Assembly: GCA_029977225.1 (NCBI GenBank)
Contig: JAPOLH010000004.1
Coordinates: 1-39,547 of the forward strand
Direction of reading: 5' to 3'
Source of the DNA: Verrucomicrobiaceae bacterium
GTDB lineage: Bacteria > Verrucomicrobiota > Verrucomicrobiia > Verrucomicrobiales > Akkermansiaceae
Length of the DNA stretch: 39,547 nt
A program made the translations under genes and the position numbers. How positions within the stretch are numbered: the first letter of the stretch is position 1; each line of letters opens with the position of its first letter. Shown here one piece after another: positions 1-7,913 of the stretch. The notes beneath the pieces are model-generated. The model saw nothing but the letters and a program-made list of their open reading frames with translations, searched no databases and was not told the origin of the DNA.

Positions 1-235
1 CCAGGTCATCGACGACACCGTCGGTCGCACCCTCGTCGCCGCCTCGACTCTCGACAAGTCGATCGAGAAGGCATCGTCAAATGTCGAAAGTGCCCAGAAG
101 GTTGGCAAGCTCATCGCAGAGCGCGCCAAGGGTTCCAACATCAGCAATGTGGTCTTCGACCGCGGTGGTCACCTCTACCACGGTAAAGTCAAAGCCCTCG
201 CCGACGCAGCACGCGAAGGTGGCCTCCAATTCTAA
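1..235 (+). CDS. rplR: 50S ribosomal protein L18, C-terminal part
   Basis: The open frame enters from the left edge (first full codon at base 2) and ends with TAA at 233-235, giving about 77 residues. It matches the C-terminal half of L18, the 5S rRNA-binding protein of the large subunit, including the [20 protein letters not shown] segment and the terminal GLQF. The start and N-terminal half lie outside the window. The next gene, rpsE, begins 26 bases downstream, the normal order in the spc operon. The call rests on both the residue match and the neighbourhood. Confidence 0.95.
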   Translation, partial: QVIDDTVGRTLVAASTLDKSIEKASSNVESAQKVGKLIAERAKGSNISNVVFDRGGHLYHGKVKALADAAREGGLQF

Positions 236-261
236 TCCAACGACCTGCCCATCATCCCATC

Positions 262-912
262 ATGGTAACGATTCCAGAAAACGAAACGCCAGCTGTCAGC
301 CCGGAGGCTCCCGTCGCGGAAGCTCCTGCCCCGCAACAGGCCTACCAAGGAGGCCGCGGTCAAGGCGGCGGTCAAGGTCGCGGACGCGGTGGCCCAAGGC
401 GTGAAGAACGCCAGGCACCGACCGACTCCGAAGGCAACGAGCTTGCTGAAAAGGTCGTGTTCATCAACCGCTGCGCCAAGGTTGTCAAAGGCGGCCGTCG
501 CTTCAGCTTCTCCGCCCTTGTCGTCTCCGGCGATAAGATCGGCAAGGTCGGCCTCGGCTTCGGCAAGGCTAACGAAGTCGCCGATGCGATCAAGAAAGCC
601 AGCGAAAGCGCCCGCAAGGTGCTCAAGCCAATGAGCATTGTCGATGGCACGATCCCGCATGAAATCTACGCCGAGTTCGGCGGTGGCAAAGTGCTCCTCA
701 AGCCCGCATCTCCCGGTACTGGCATCATCGCCGGTGGTGGCGTTCGCGCCGTCTGCGAAGCGGTTGGCATCCGCGACGTGCTTGCCAAGTCGATGGGTTC
801 CTCCAACCACGCCAACGTGGTCAAGGCCACTCTCAAGGCACTCTCCCAACTCCGCACCCGCGACCAGATCCTTTCGAGCCGCGGCAAAAAGAAAAAGGAA
901 AAGGCCATCTGA
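262..912 (+). CDS. rpsE: 30S ribosomal protein S5
   Basis: This 216-residue protein carries the complete S5 core from about residue 60: the double-stranded RNA-binding half with [15 protein letters not shown] and [10 protein letters not shown], then the C-terminal half with [15 protein letters not shown] and [13 protein letters not shown]5 sits at the mRNA entry side of the small subunit and affects decoding accuracy. It is longer than the roughly 167-residue E. coli protein because of an N-terminal extension of about 50 residues rich in Pro/Ala/Glu and then Arg/Gly/Gln. The ATG at 262 is the first start after rplR. No Shine-Dalgarno sequence is visible before it. It probably belongs to one transcript with rplR, rplO and secY. 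Confidence 0.97.
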   Translation: MVTIPENETPAVSPEAPVAEAPAPQQAYQGGRGQGGGQGRGRGGPRREERQAPTDSEGNELAEKVVFINRCAKVVKGGRRFSFSALVVSGDKIGKVGLGFGKANEVADAIKKASESARKVLKPMSIVDGTIPHEIYAEFGGGKVLLKPASPGTGIIAGGGVRAVCEAVGIRDVLAKSMGSSNHANVVKATLKALSQLRTRDQILSSRGKKKKEKAI

Positions 913-958
913 TTTTACAGATCCGCCCGATTCAGCCAATCTAACATAAGAACAAGAC

Positions 959-1402
959 ATGAACCTCCACTCTTACAGCCCGAACCCCGGAGCCAAGCAT
1001 CGCGTCAAGCGCCTCGGCTGCGGCGAGAGCTCCGGCCACGGCAAGACCGCCTGTAAAGGCAACAAAGGTCAGAAGGCCCGCTCCGGCAGCGGCACCCGCG
1101 TTGGTTTCGAAGGCGGCCAAATGCCACTTCACCGCCGTCTTCCCAAGCGCGGATTCAACAACTTCGACTTCCGCGACAAAACCGGCGTGGTCAATGTTGG
1201 TGATCTCGATGCCCGCTTCGAAGCAGGCGCCCTCATCAATGAGGAGTCGCTGCGCAAAGCTGGCCTCCTCAACGGTCGCTGCGACCGCGTGAAGCTGCTT
1301 GCCGATGGCGAAGTCGAGAAGGCCTACACCATCGAAGTCGATAGCGTCAGCGCCTCTGCCCGCGGCAAGATCGAAAAGGCTGGTGGCAACATCAAGGCCT
1401 GA
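959..1402 (+). CDS. rplO: 50S ribosomal protein L15
   Basis: This 147-residue protein is L15, which binds 23S rRNA late in large-subunit assembly. The N-terminal glycine/basic segment typical of L15 is clear (KRLGCGESSGHGKTACKGNKGQ, residues about 18-39, and FEGGQMPLHRRLPKRGF), followed by the compact C-terminal domain. Length is normal for the family. The ATG at 959 lies 46 bases after rpsE. The short rpmD gene (L30), which sits between rpsE and rplO in E. coli, is absent here. A strong hairpin follows at 1438-1467 before secY. Confidence 0.97.
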   Translation: MNLHSYSPNPGAKHRVKRLGCGESSGHGKTACKGNKGQKARSGSGTRVGFEGGQMPLHRRLPKRGFNNFDFRDKTGVVNVGDLDARFEAGALINEESLRKAGLLNGRCDRVKLLADGEVEKAYTIEVDSVSASARGKIEKAGGNIKA

Positions 1403-1437
1403 TCGATCGATTCCTTGCCGGACAATTTCCGAACTCC

Positions 1438-1467
1438 GACGAGGAAGCGCCATCACGCTTCCTCGTC
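1438..1467 (+). promoter_or_regulatory. Perfect 12-bp hairpin between rplO and secY
   Basis: Bases 1438-1449 (gacgaggaagcg) and 1456-1467 (cgcttcctcgtc) are exact reverse complements separated by a 6-base loop. No T-run follows, so it is not a typical Rho-independent terminator. It could be a partial attenuator, an RNA-processing or 3'-protection element, or a regulatory leader of secY. The structure is read directly from the sequence; the role is inference. Confidence 0.6.
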
Positions 1468-1506
1468 TTGCGTCACCACCCAAGCACGAACTCCCCAGAG
1501 ATCCCC

Positions 1507-3009
1507 ATGATTTCCGCCTTCGCCAACACCTGGAAAATCCCGGAACTTCGGGACCGCATTCTCTTCACCCTCGCGCTGATCGTCATCATTCGCCTCGGTG
1601 TTCACATCACGCTTCCTGGCGTCGATGCGACTGTCATCAGCGCATGGCTCGACGACATTCAGAAGCAGGATCCAAAGAGCGCCACCGGCGGCATCACCGC
1701 ATTGCTTACGGTTTTCTCTGGCGGTGGTCTCCAGCAGGCTGGCATCTTCGCGCTCGGCATCATGCCTTACATCTCGGCATCGATCATGGTTCAGCTGCTC
1801 TCAGCCGTCGTACCGAAGCTTTCGCGCCTCGCGCGTGAGGACGGCGGACGCCAAAAAATCACCCAGTACACTCGCTACATCACCATCGGTATCGCCTTGG
1901 TGCAGGGTTTCTTCGTAGCGAAGTCACTCACCAATCCTGGCAAAATTCCGTACATGGCCGGCATCGAGCGCTTCGGCAACCTCGTCCCAGATCCATCCTA
2001 CACCTGGATGTTCCTCACGGTCGTCACGATCGTGGCTGGCACCGTTTTGCTCATGTGGCTTGGCGACCAGATCACGGAAAAGGGGATCGGCAACGGCACC
2101 TCGATCATCATCACGGTCAACGTCATTTCATCGCTGCCCGGCGCGCTGATTCAGGCATGGAAATATTTCGTCACGGGTGAAGGTGTGAGCAAATACAACG
2201 CCATCATGATGGTGGTGATGATTGTGCTACTATTGGTGGTGATCGCTGCGACCATCGCGATCACTCAGGCCCAGCGCCGCATCGCCGTCCAGTACGCCAA
2301 GCGCGTGGTCGGTCGCAAACAATTCGGCGGGCAGACCCAGTATCTCCCCCTCAAGGTCAATTATGCTGGCGTGATGCCGATCATTTTCGCATCGGCGGTT
2401 CTTTCCCTGCCGCCAATGATGCTGCAGTGGTTTTTTGCCGGCCAGCCATGGGCCACCAAGCTCTACGGCGAACTCGTCGGCGGCGGTCTCTGGTACTACA
2501 TCCTCGGTGGTCTTGGAATTTTCCTCTTCTCGTATTTCTGGGTGGCTATGATGTTCCAGCCCTCGCAGATTTCCGAGGACCTCAAGCGCAATGGCGGCTA
2601 CATTCCCGGTGTGCGCCCCGGCAAGCCAACTGCCGATTTCCTCGACTTCACGATGACCCGCCTCACATTCGCCGGCGCGATTTTCCTCACCGCGCTCTTT
2701 GTGCTGCCGGTGCTCACCGGTAAAGTGGTCGGTCTTCCTCCCGGCTCACTGGTGCTGCACTTTTTCGGCGGCACCTCGCTGCTGATTATGGTTGGCGTTG
2801 TACTCGATGTGATGCGCCAGGTGGAAACCCAGCTGCTGCAAAAGCATTACGACGGTTTCCTTCGCAAAGGCAAACTCAAGGGTCGCTACGACCGCTTGGG
2901 CCCCGGTGGTGATTCTGCTTCGCGCACAGCCTTGGTTTATCTTTGGACGGTAATCGCCGTGCTGATCGTTATCGGCATGACGGTTTACATTTACAAACGC
3001 CTCCATTGA
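1507..3009 (+). CDS. secY: Preprotein translocase subunit SecY
   Basis: This 500-residue protein is the central channel of the Sec translocon in the inner membrane. The N-terminus (WKIPELRDRILFTL) is the typical amphipathic SecY start, followed by the plug and TM2 region (GIMPYISASIMVQLL) and the remaining hydrophobic segments. The cytoplasmic loop between TM8 and TM9 (GGYIPGVRPGKPT) is well conserved. It is somewhat longer than the approximately 440-residue E. coli protein. I use the ATG at 1507; the same frame also opens at a TTG at 1468, just after the hairpin, but SecY homology begins only at the ATG. The TGA stop overlaps the proposed TTG start of adk, suggesting translational coupling. 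Confidence 0.97.
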   Translation: MISAFANTWKIPELRDRILFTLALIVIIRLGVHITLPGVDATVISAWLDDIQKQDPKSATGGITALLTVFSGGGLQQAGIFALGIMPYISASIMVQLLSAVVPKLSRLAREDGGRQKITQYTRYITIGIALVQGFFVAKSLTNPGKIPYMAGIERFGNLVPDPSYTWMFLTVVTIVAGTVLLMWLGDQITEKGIGNGTSIIITVNVISSLPGALIQAWKYFVTGEGVSKYNAIMMVVMIVLLLVVIAATIAITQAQRRIAVQYAKRVVGRKQFGGQTQYLPLKVNYAGVMPIIFASAVLSLPPMMLQWFFAGQPWATKLYGELVGGGLWYYILGGLGIFLFSYFWVAMMFQPSQISEDLKRNGGYIPGVRPGKPTADFLDFTMTRLTFAGAIFLTALFVLPVLTGKVVGLPPGSLVLHFFGGTSLLIMVGVVLDVMRQVETQLLQKHYDGFLRKGKLKGRYDRLGPGGDSASRTALVYLWTVIAVLIVIGMTVYIYKRLH

Positions 3010-3668
3010 GCGCCCCCAAGGCCAGACCGCTGCGCATTGTTCTTCTCGGCCCACCGGCTTCGGGCAAAGGGACGCAGGGCCGAAAGCTCGCCGATAACCT
3101 TGGCCTGGGTTACCTCAGCACGGGTGCAGTGCTTCGTGAGCAGGTTGAAAATAAGACTGAGCTCGGAAAAATCGCAGCCCCGATTCTTGCGCGTGGTGAA
3201 TACCTGCCCGATGACTTGATGTGCCGAATTCTGGCCGATTGGCTTTCGAAACAATCCGGCGGATGGATCCTCGATGGGTTTCCACGCAGCTTGCCGCAGG
3301 CGGAATTCCTCGATGAATGGCTTTCGCAACGCGACCTCGTGATCGATTGCGCAATCTCACTTGAGGTGCCTTTTGCTGTTTTGCTCGAGCGCATCAGCCA
3401 GCGCGTCGAATGCCCCGACTGCCGGTGGACTGGCCAAGTGGCGCAACTGAGCGAGGGCAAGCATTGCCCGGTTTGCGGTCAGATCGCGCAACATCGCAGC
3501 GACGACAACGAGGAAAACTTTCGCAAGCGCCACCAGGAGTTCGAAAAACTCACGCTGCCGGTTGTTGGACATTATCACAAGGCAGGGCGGCTTTTTGCTT
3601 GCGATGCCACCACTCCACAGGATGAGGTGGCGGCGAAAATTCTCGCTCATTTCAACAACCCATCCTGA
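3006..3668 (+). CDS. adk: Adenylate kinase, zinc-binding LID type
   Basis: The protein interconverts ATP + AMP and 2 ADP in the cytoplasm. From a TTG at 3006 it has 220 residues, normal for long-form adenylate kinases. The P-loop is GPPASGKGTQ (15-24), followed by the AMP-site segment YLSTGAVLR and the DGFPRSLPQAE segment. The LID carries Cys136, Cys139, Cys154 and Cys157, the four-cysteine zinc type, and the RSDDNEENFRKR segment holds LID arginines. The TTG overlaps the secY stop as TTGA. The frame is open further upstream inside secY, but that part has no adk similarity. Position after secY and before map is the conserved order. Confidence 0.94.
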   Translation: MSAPKARPLRIVLLGPPASGKGTQGRKLADNLGLGYLSTGAVLREQVENKTELGKIAAPILARGEYLPDDLMCRILADWLSKQSGGWILDGFPRSLPQAEFLDEWLSQRDLVIDCAISLEVPFAVLLERISQRVECPDCRWTGQVAQLSEGKHCPVCGQIAQHRSDDNEENFRKRHQEFEKLTLPVVGHYHKAGRLFACDATTPQDEVAAKILAHFNNPS

Positions 3669-3673
3669 TCGGC

Positions 3674-4516
3674 GTGAAACGCCTCTTCTCCTCCATCCCA
3701 CGACTTTTTAAGGTGTCTCGCAAAACTCGTATCCCCATCAAGTCGCCGCGCGAAATCGAATTCATGCGCAAGGCAGGTTCGATCGCGTCATCAATTCTCC
3801 AAGCGCTCGCGCGCGAAGTTGCGCCTGGTCGCAGCACTGGCGAAATCGATCGGCTCGCCGCGGAGCTGATGCGCGAGCATGATTGCAAAAGCGCGTTTCT
3901 CGGGTATCGCGGTTTTCCCGGACACATCTGTATTTCGATCAATGAAGAGGTGGTGCACGGGATTGGCGGCGCACGCAAAATCATGCCGGGCGACATTGTT
4001 AAAATCGATGTTGGCGTCATCAAGAGCGGCTTCATCGGCGACAATGCGACAACGGTCGCGGCAGGGGATATTCCTGCGGAAACCAAGATGCTGCTCGCCG
4101 CAACCGAGCAATCACTATTCGAAGCGATTTCACACGCGCGTGCCGGTCGCAGGCTGGCTGATCTCTGCGGCGCTGTGGAGGACTTCGTCGTGCCGCATGG
4201 CTTTACCGTGGTGAGAGAATTTGTCGGCCATGGCGTTGGTCGCCGATTGCACGAGGAACCGCAAATTCCAAACTACCGGCCGCAAGGAAAGACTCCCGTG
4301 CTCGTGCCGGGCATGACCCTTGCCATCGAGCCCATGGTCAATGCCGGCCTGCCTGGCGTGCGTATTCTCGACGATGGTTGGACGGTCATCACCGAAGATC
4401 GCAAGCCATCGGCGCATTTTGAGCACACGGTTCTGGTGACTGACGGCGAACCGGAGATCCTCACTTGGCGTCCCCGTGAAGCATTGCCTGAAATGCTGGG
4501 ACTCCCAGCTTGGTGA
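3674..4516 (+). CDS. map: Type I methionine aminopeptidase
   Basis: This 280-residue enzyme removes the initiator methionine from new proteins after deformylation. All five expected metal ligands are present: Asp112, Asp123, His186, Glu219 and Glu250, in the segments IDVGVIKSGFIGD, GHGVGRRLHEEP, AIEPMVNAG and FEHTVLVTD. A GTG start at 3674, five bases after adk, adds a short basic N-terminal tail of about 20 residues before the region matching E. coli Map. It is the last gene of the ribosomal cluster here. infA, rpmJ and rpsM, which often follow, are missing; a convergent gene begins 22 bases on. Confidence 0.96.
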   Translation: MKRLFSSIPRLFKVSRKTRIPIKSPREIEFMRKAGSIASSILQALAREVAPGRSTGEIDRLAAELMREHDCKSAFLGYRGFPGHICISINEEVVHGIGGARKIMPGDIVKIDVGVIKSGFIGDNATTVAAGDIPAETKMLLAATEQSLFEAISHARAGRRLADLCGAVEDFVVPHGFTVVREFVGHGVGRRLHEEPQIPNYRPQGKTPVLVPGMTLAIEPMVNAGLPGVRILDDGWTVITEDRKPSAHFEHTVLVTDGEPEILTWRPREALPEMLGLPAW

Positions 4517-4538
4517 AAATTTCCGCCGCTCAGTTGGG

Positions 4539-5285
4539 TTATGGCCCTGCGAAGCGGTAATGGCCTTCGATGCTAAAGTCGAAGAGCACATTTTCCCACT
4601 TCGGCTTTTCATCGAGGTGATGGACGACCCAAGGTTCGTGCGAATTAGCGCCAGGTCCCGGCACAATGATGCCGATGTGTTTTTCCGCACTTGCAAGCGA
4701 CCATACGACGATGTCACCGGGCGCGTAGTCTCTAGGATTGCGTGATGGCTTGAGTACTTCGCCATTACGCTCGAAGAATCGCTGAAGGTTTGCCACGCGT
4801 CGGTGATCGATGTGCGGGTCAGGGCCTGCCGCATTCCACAACTGCGGATATCGATTGAAGTGAGTCTTCATGTCTTCGTGCACCAGTGCCTGAAGGTCGG
4901 TGCCAAGTTGGCGCATCGAACGGACAATCAAATCCGATGCCATGCCCTTGTCCGCGTTGATGTCGCCCATGGGAAACGCGATCTTGTAGTAAGAAGAATC
5001 CATCGTGACATCGCGGCTCGTGTAATCGAGTGCCGCCAATGCTAGTTGCGAACCCGGCTGCGAAGATTTCTCAAGCTCCGCCGCGACCAGCGTTGCCTGC
5101 TTGAGCGAGGCGGTCTGCTGTGTCGCCCGCACACTTGGAATGAGTGGCTTGCCAATCCACACGCCGATGCTGGTCGCGATTAGGACGATTACCCAGCCAC
5201 CAACCCGATTGCGACGCTTCTGCAGGCGCGGGGGCGGGCCGATGTACTCAATCGTCTGATAAAATATGGTCTTTTTGCGGGCCAT
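4539..5285 (-). CDS. Membrane-anchored DUF1287 protein lacking the usual Cys
   Basis: This 248-residue protein has one transmembrane segment at about 29-46 and then a DUF1287-type domain at about 80-246. Recognisable family segments are MGDINADKG, LVHEDMKTHFNRYPQLW, IDHRRVANLQ, YAPGDIVVW, KHIGIIV and EGHYRF. As I recall, DUF1287 (YijF-like) belongs to the NlpC/P60-related papain-like fold and usually has a Gly-Val-Cys-Thr-Asp motif. Here that site reads GMASD, with Ala116 in the Cys position, while His203 and His222 remain. It may therefore be a non-catalytic, ligand-binding envelope protein. The gene is convergent with map and divergent from the pseudokinase gene. Its function is not known. 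Confidence 0.8.
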   Translation of the reverse strand: MARKKTIFYQTIEYIGPPPRLQKRRNRVGGWVIVLIATSIGVWIGKPLIPSVRATQQTASLKQATLVAAELEKSSQPGSQLALAALDYTSRDVTMDSSYYKIAFPMGDINADKGMASDLIVRSMRQLGTDLQALVHEDMKTHFNRYPQLWNAAGPDPHIDHRRVANLQRFFERNGEVLKPSRNPRDYAPGDIVVWSLASAEKHIGIIVPGPGANSHEPWVVHHLDEKPKWENVLFDFSIEGHYRFAGP

Positions 5286-5587
5286 GCGCGGGTGGTGGCG
5301 ACGCGGCGAAACTCACATGAAGCGCCAAGCAAAAGCGAACCAATTTGGCCGAATCGCAAAAATATCGGGCCGGTATACCGCATGACTGTGAGGACACTGG
5401 ATTTCAAGGGCTCTCGAGGCTGAATCACTCAGCCTGTCGCTTGGCACATGCCGCAAGGCCTTTAGAAATGCTTAAGAAATACGAAATTTTGCGCAGATCC
5501 CGGTTTTTTGATCTGAAACCGAATGAATACAAGCCTTCTGCCGTCGAAGCACGCAAGCGATGAAATGATCAACCTTAGAACCGAACC
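5286..5587. other. Divergent intergenic region with a small hairpin
   Basis: This stretch of 302 bases lies between two divergently transcribed genes and should hold both promoters. I see no convincing coding sequence or RNA gene. The one clear structure is a perfect 7-bp inverted repeat, aggctga at 5417-5423 and tcagcct at 5429-5435, with a 5-base spacer. The part nearest 5588 is AT-richer. I could not place a -35/-10 pair with confidence. Confidence 0.5.
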
Positions 5588-6886
5588 ATGAACGACCGAT
5601 TCCAGATTGATGATTTAATGTCTCAAGGGCCCGAAGGGATTGTTTTTCGTGCCACAGATAGGCAGACGAGTGCCGCGGTTGCCTTGCGCCGATATTTTCC
5701 GTTTGGGAAGGGCTGTGGTGGACTCGATGAGGACGCTCGCACGGCCTATGCGGAATCACTCGAAGGTTTGTCGTCACTCAAGCATCCATGCCTGCGTCAG
5801 GTGCTCGGTGGTGGCTGTGATGAGATTGATCATCTTCCTTATATTGTGACCGAATGGGTTGATGGTGAGTCGGTAGAGATGCTCGTTTCGCACGCGATGC
5901 TGGGTTTGGATGATGTCACGAATTTGCTCAAAAGTGCGTTGGATGCATCGCTATGGTTGTCGGATGTTTTTCAAAAGGAATCGCTGTGGATCGAAACCGA
6001 GCTTTCAACCGTGATTCGGAGAAGCTCAGAAAATTCGGGTGATTTTATTTTTTGGATCTCCCCCATCAAATGGTTGGGGGTCACGGGGCCTGATCACGAT
6101 ATGAAGCAGCTTGCGGGATTTGCGACGCAACTTCTGCATGGGGTGCCAATGATGGTGGGAAATGCAAAACAAACTGGAATTGTTCGTTGGATCGAGTGGC
6201 TGCGTGCCGCGCCAAAGACAGCCACGCTCACGCAAGCTCGCGAAAAGCTTACCAATCATTTGCAGTCAACAGGTGGAGCACCGATGCGCAAGTTGATCAC
6301 GCCGCCCAAACATGAAAAGCCGAACTCCCAGAGAAAATCGCACCGAAGGCCGGGAGCCATCTTGTATGCGAACCTTTTGCTTGGCATGTTGGTGATTGGA
6401 CTTGGCTACTACTCACATCAAGTGAAACAAGCGCGAGTCGATGGCAAAAAACCAGCCGTCCATCACAAGGCTACGAAGCCACTCGCAAAAAATACTGCAA
6501 ACAAGAACGAAAAAGCCCCACGAGCAGATGTCGCTTTCGCAGCAGATGAAGCAGCCCCAGGTGAGTTGATCGAGTGGGACAATCACTCGAAGCTGTTGGC
6601 AAACAACCGGCGCAAAGTCACGGTCGAAGGGCCTGCGGGAAGAATCGACCAGTCGAAATCTGGCAAGACTCTTTACCTTGTTTTTTTCGGCGGCGATAAG
6701 CCCGAGTCATCGCGCGTGGGCATTCGATTGGGCAAAGGCTCACCTGATAAGATGAGGTCCGAGCTCGGTGCTTTTGTCGGCAAGAAAATCCGTGCGTCCG
6801 GTGAGGTGAAAAAAGAAATGCAAGGGAACTTGTCGAGCCCGGCAGTCATGATCAACGATGTGTCTGCGATACAGATCATCGATTGA
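5588..6886 (+). CDS. Pseudokinase-like membrane protein with C-terminal OB-like domain
   Basis: I do not recognise a named family for this 432-residue protein. Residues 5-100 resemble the N-lobe of a Ser/Thr kinase: a degenerate glycine loop (MSQGPEGIVFRATD, 11-24), VALRR where VAIK is expected, an AESLEGLSSLKHP helix and a hinge-like YIVTEWVDGES. The catalytic HRD and DFG motifs are not present; the corresponding region (about 130-165) reads LWIETELS and ISPIKWLG. A transmembrane segment lies at about 258-276, followed by a Lys/Ala-rich linker and a beta-rich domain at about 328-432 resembling a small OB fold. It is probably a catalytically dead, membrane-tethered sensor or scaffold. The rsmC-like gene starts six bases downstream. 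Confidence 0.7.
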   Translation: MNDRFQIDDLMSQGPEGIVFRATDRQTSAAVALRRYFPFGKGCGGLDEDARTAYAESLEGLSSLKHPCLRQVLGGGCDEIDHLPYIVTEWVDGESVEMLVSHAMLGLDDVTNLLKSALDASLWLSDVFQKESLWIETELSTVIRRSSENSGDFIFWISPIKWLGVTGPDHDMKQLAGFATQLLHGVPMMVGNAKQTGIVRWIEWLRAAPKTATLTQAREKLTNHLQSTGGAPMRKLITPPKHEKPNSQRKSHRRPGAILYANLLLGMLVIGLGYYSHQVKQARVDGKKPAVHHKATKPLAKNTANKNEKAPRADVAFAADEAAPGELIEWDNHSKLLANNRRKVTVEGPAGRIDQSKSGKTLYLVFFGGDKPESSRVGIRLGKGSPDKMRSELGAFVGKKIRASGEVKKEMQGNLSSPAVMINDVSAIQIID

Positions 6887-6892
6887 AACCCC

Positions 6893-7900
6893 GTGGAGAA
6901 TTTGGCGCTTGAGACTCTGATGCTGGCCTATGAATCGCTCGAAGCCGAGCGGCCCGAACGCATGTTGTTTATCGGCGCTCAGTCTCACACAGCTTTGTGC
7001 GGGCAAGCGGGACTCATTGGTTGGCAACCGCTCAAGCCGTTGGCAGACGTTTGGGACAAAGCAGGATTTTCCCGTAATGACACATTGCCCGAGGGTAAAT
7101 GGCCATGGGTGATGGTGCTGCCGCAAAAATCACGCGATGAGACGCTGCTGTGGTTTGCTCTTGCCCGCGATCGAGTTACAGCAAGCGGGAAATTACTCGT
7201 GGCCATGCCCAACACCGCGGGGGCCTCACGATTTGAAAAGGAACTCGCACGCGCCACCGGGCGTGTTGATTCGATTCAAAAACACAAGTGCCGTGCCTTC
7301 ATTGCCACCGACGACGGGTCATGGAATGAAGCGATCTTTGCCGAATGGCGCGAGCTTGGCCATGAACGCAAAATTGAATGCACGGAATATGTCACGCAGC
7401 CCGGCATCTTCAGCAGTGCGCATGTAGATCCTGGATCAAAGTTGCTTGCGCTGCATTTGCCTAAAAGCCTGCGCGGCTGTGTCGCCGACCTCGGCGCCGG
7501 CTGGGGTTATCTATCCGCATCCGCGCTCGATGCTTGCGATGGCATCATGCACATCGACCTTTATGAGGCCGATGCGAGAGCGCTTGATTGCGCACGCAAA
7601 AATCTCACAAGGCATGCAGAAAAGGTCAGCTTCCACTGGCACGATGTCACGAAGGGCCTCACGGAAAAGTACGATGCGATTCTCATGAATCCGCCTTTCC
7701 ACAGCGGGCAAGCGACTGATGTTGATCTCGGCCGCGCCTTCATCGGCCGCGCCATTGAGGCACTTCGTCGTGGTGGAAAATTGCTGCTCGTCGCCAACCG
7801 TCAATTGCCCTACGAAGCGGTGCTCGAATCCAAGGCGCTTGCTTGGCGTAAAATCGCGGAGGACTCGACCTACAAAGTCTTGCTCGCAGACAAACGCTGA
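6893..7900 (+). CDS. rsmC: RsmC-like 16S rRNA (guanine-N2) methyltransferase
   Basis: This 335-residue protein has the two-domain RsmC layout: a degenerate N-terminal methyltransferase-like half and a C-terminal class I SAM-dependent domain. The SAM-binding motif is ADLGAGWGYLS (198-208) and the catalytic N-P-P-F motif for exocyclic amino methylation is at 266-269, followed by the family-typical GGKLLLVANRQLPYE. E. coli RsmC makes m2G1207 in 16S rRNA; the related RlmG modifies 23S rRNA, so the exact target is inferred. The GTG start at 6893 is six bases after the upstream gene. rsuA follows 13 bases later, so two small-subunit rRNA modification genes are adjacent. Confidence 0.85.
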   Translation: MENLALETLMLAYESLEAERPERMLFIGAQSHTALCGQAGLIGWQPLKPLADVWDKAGFSRNDTLPEGKWPWVMVLPQKSRDETLLWFALARDRVTASGKLLVAMPNTAGASRFEKELARATGRVDSIQKHKCRAFIATDDGSWNEAIFAEWRELGHERKIECTEYVTQPGIFSSAHVDPGSKLLALHLPKSLRGCVADLGAGWGYLSASALDACDGIMHIDLYEADARALDCARKNLTRHAEKVSFHWHDVTKGLTEKYDAILMNPPFHSGQATDVDLGRAFIGRAIEALRRGGKLLLVANRQLPYEAVLESKALAWRKIAEDSTYKVLLADKR

Positions 7901-7913
7901 ACGCACTTTTTTC

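Noticed and set aside
1468-1506. Extended N-terminus of SecY from a TTG
   Set aside because: The added 13 residues have no SecY similarity and begin directly at the base of the hairpin.
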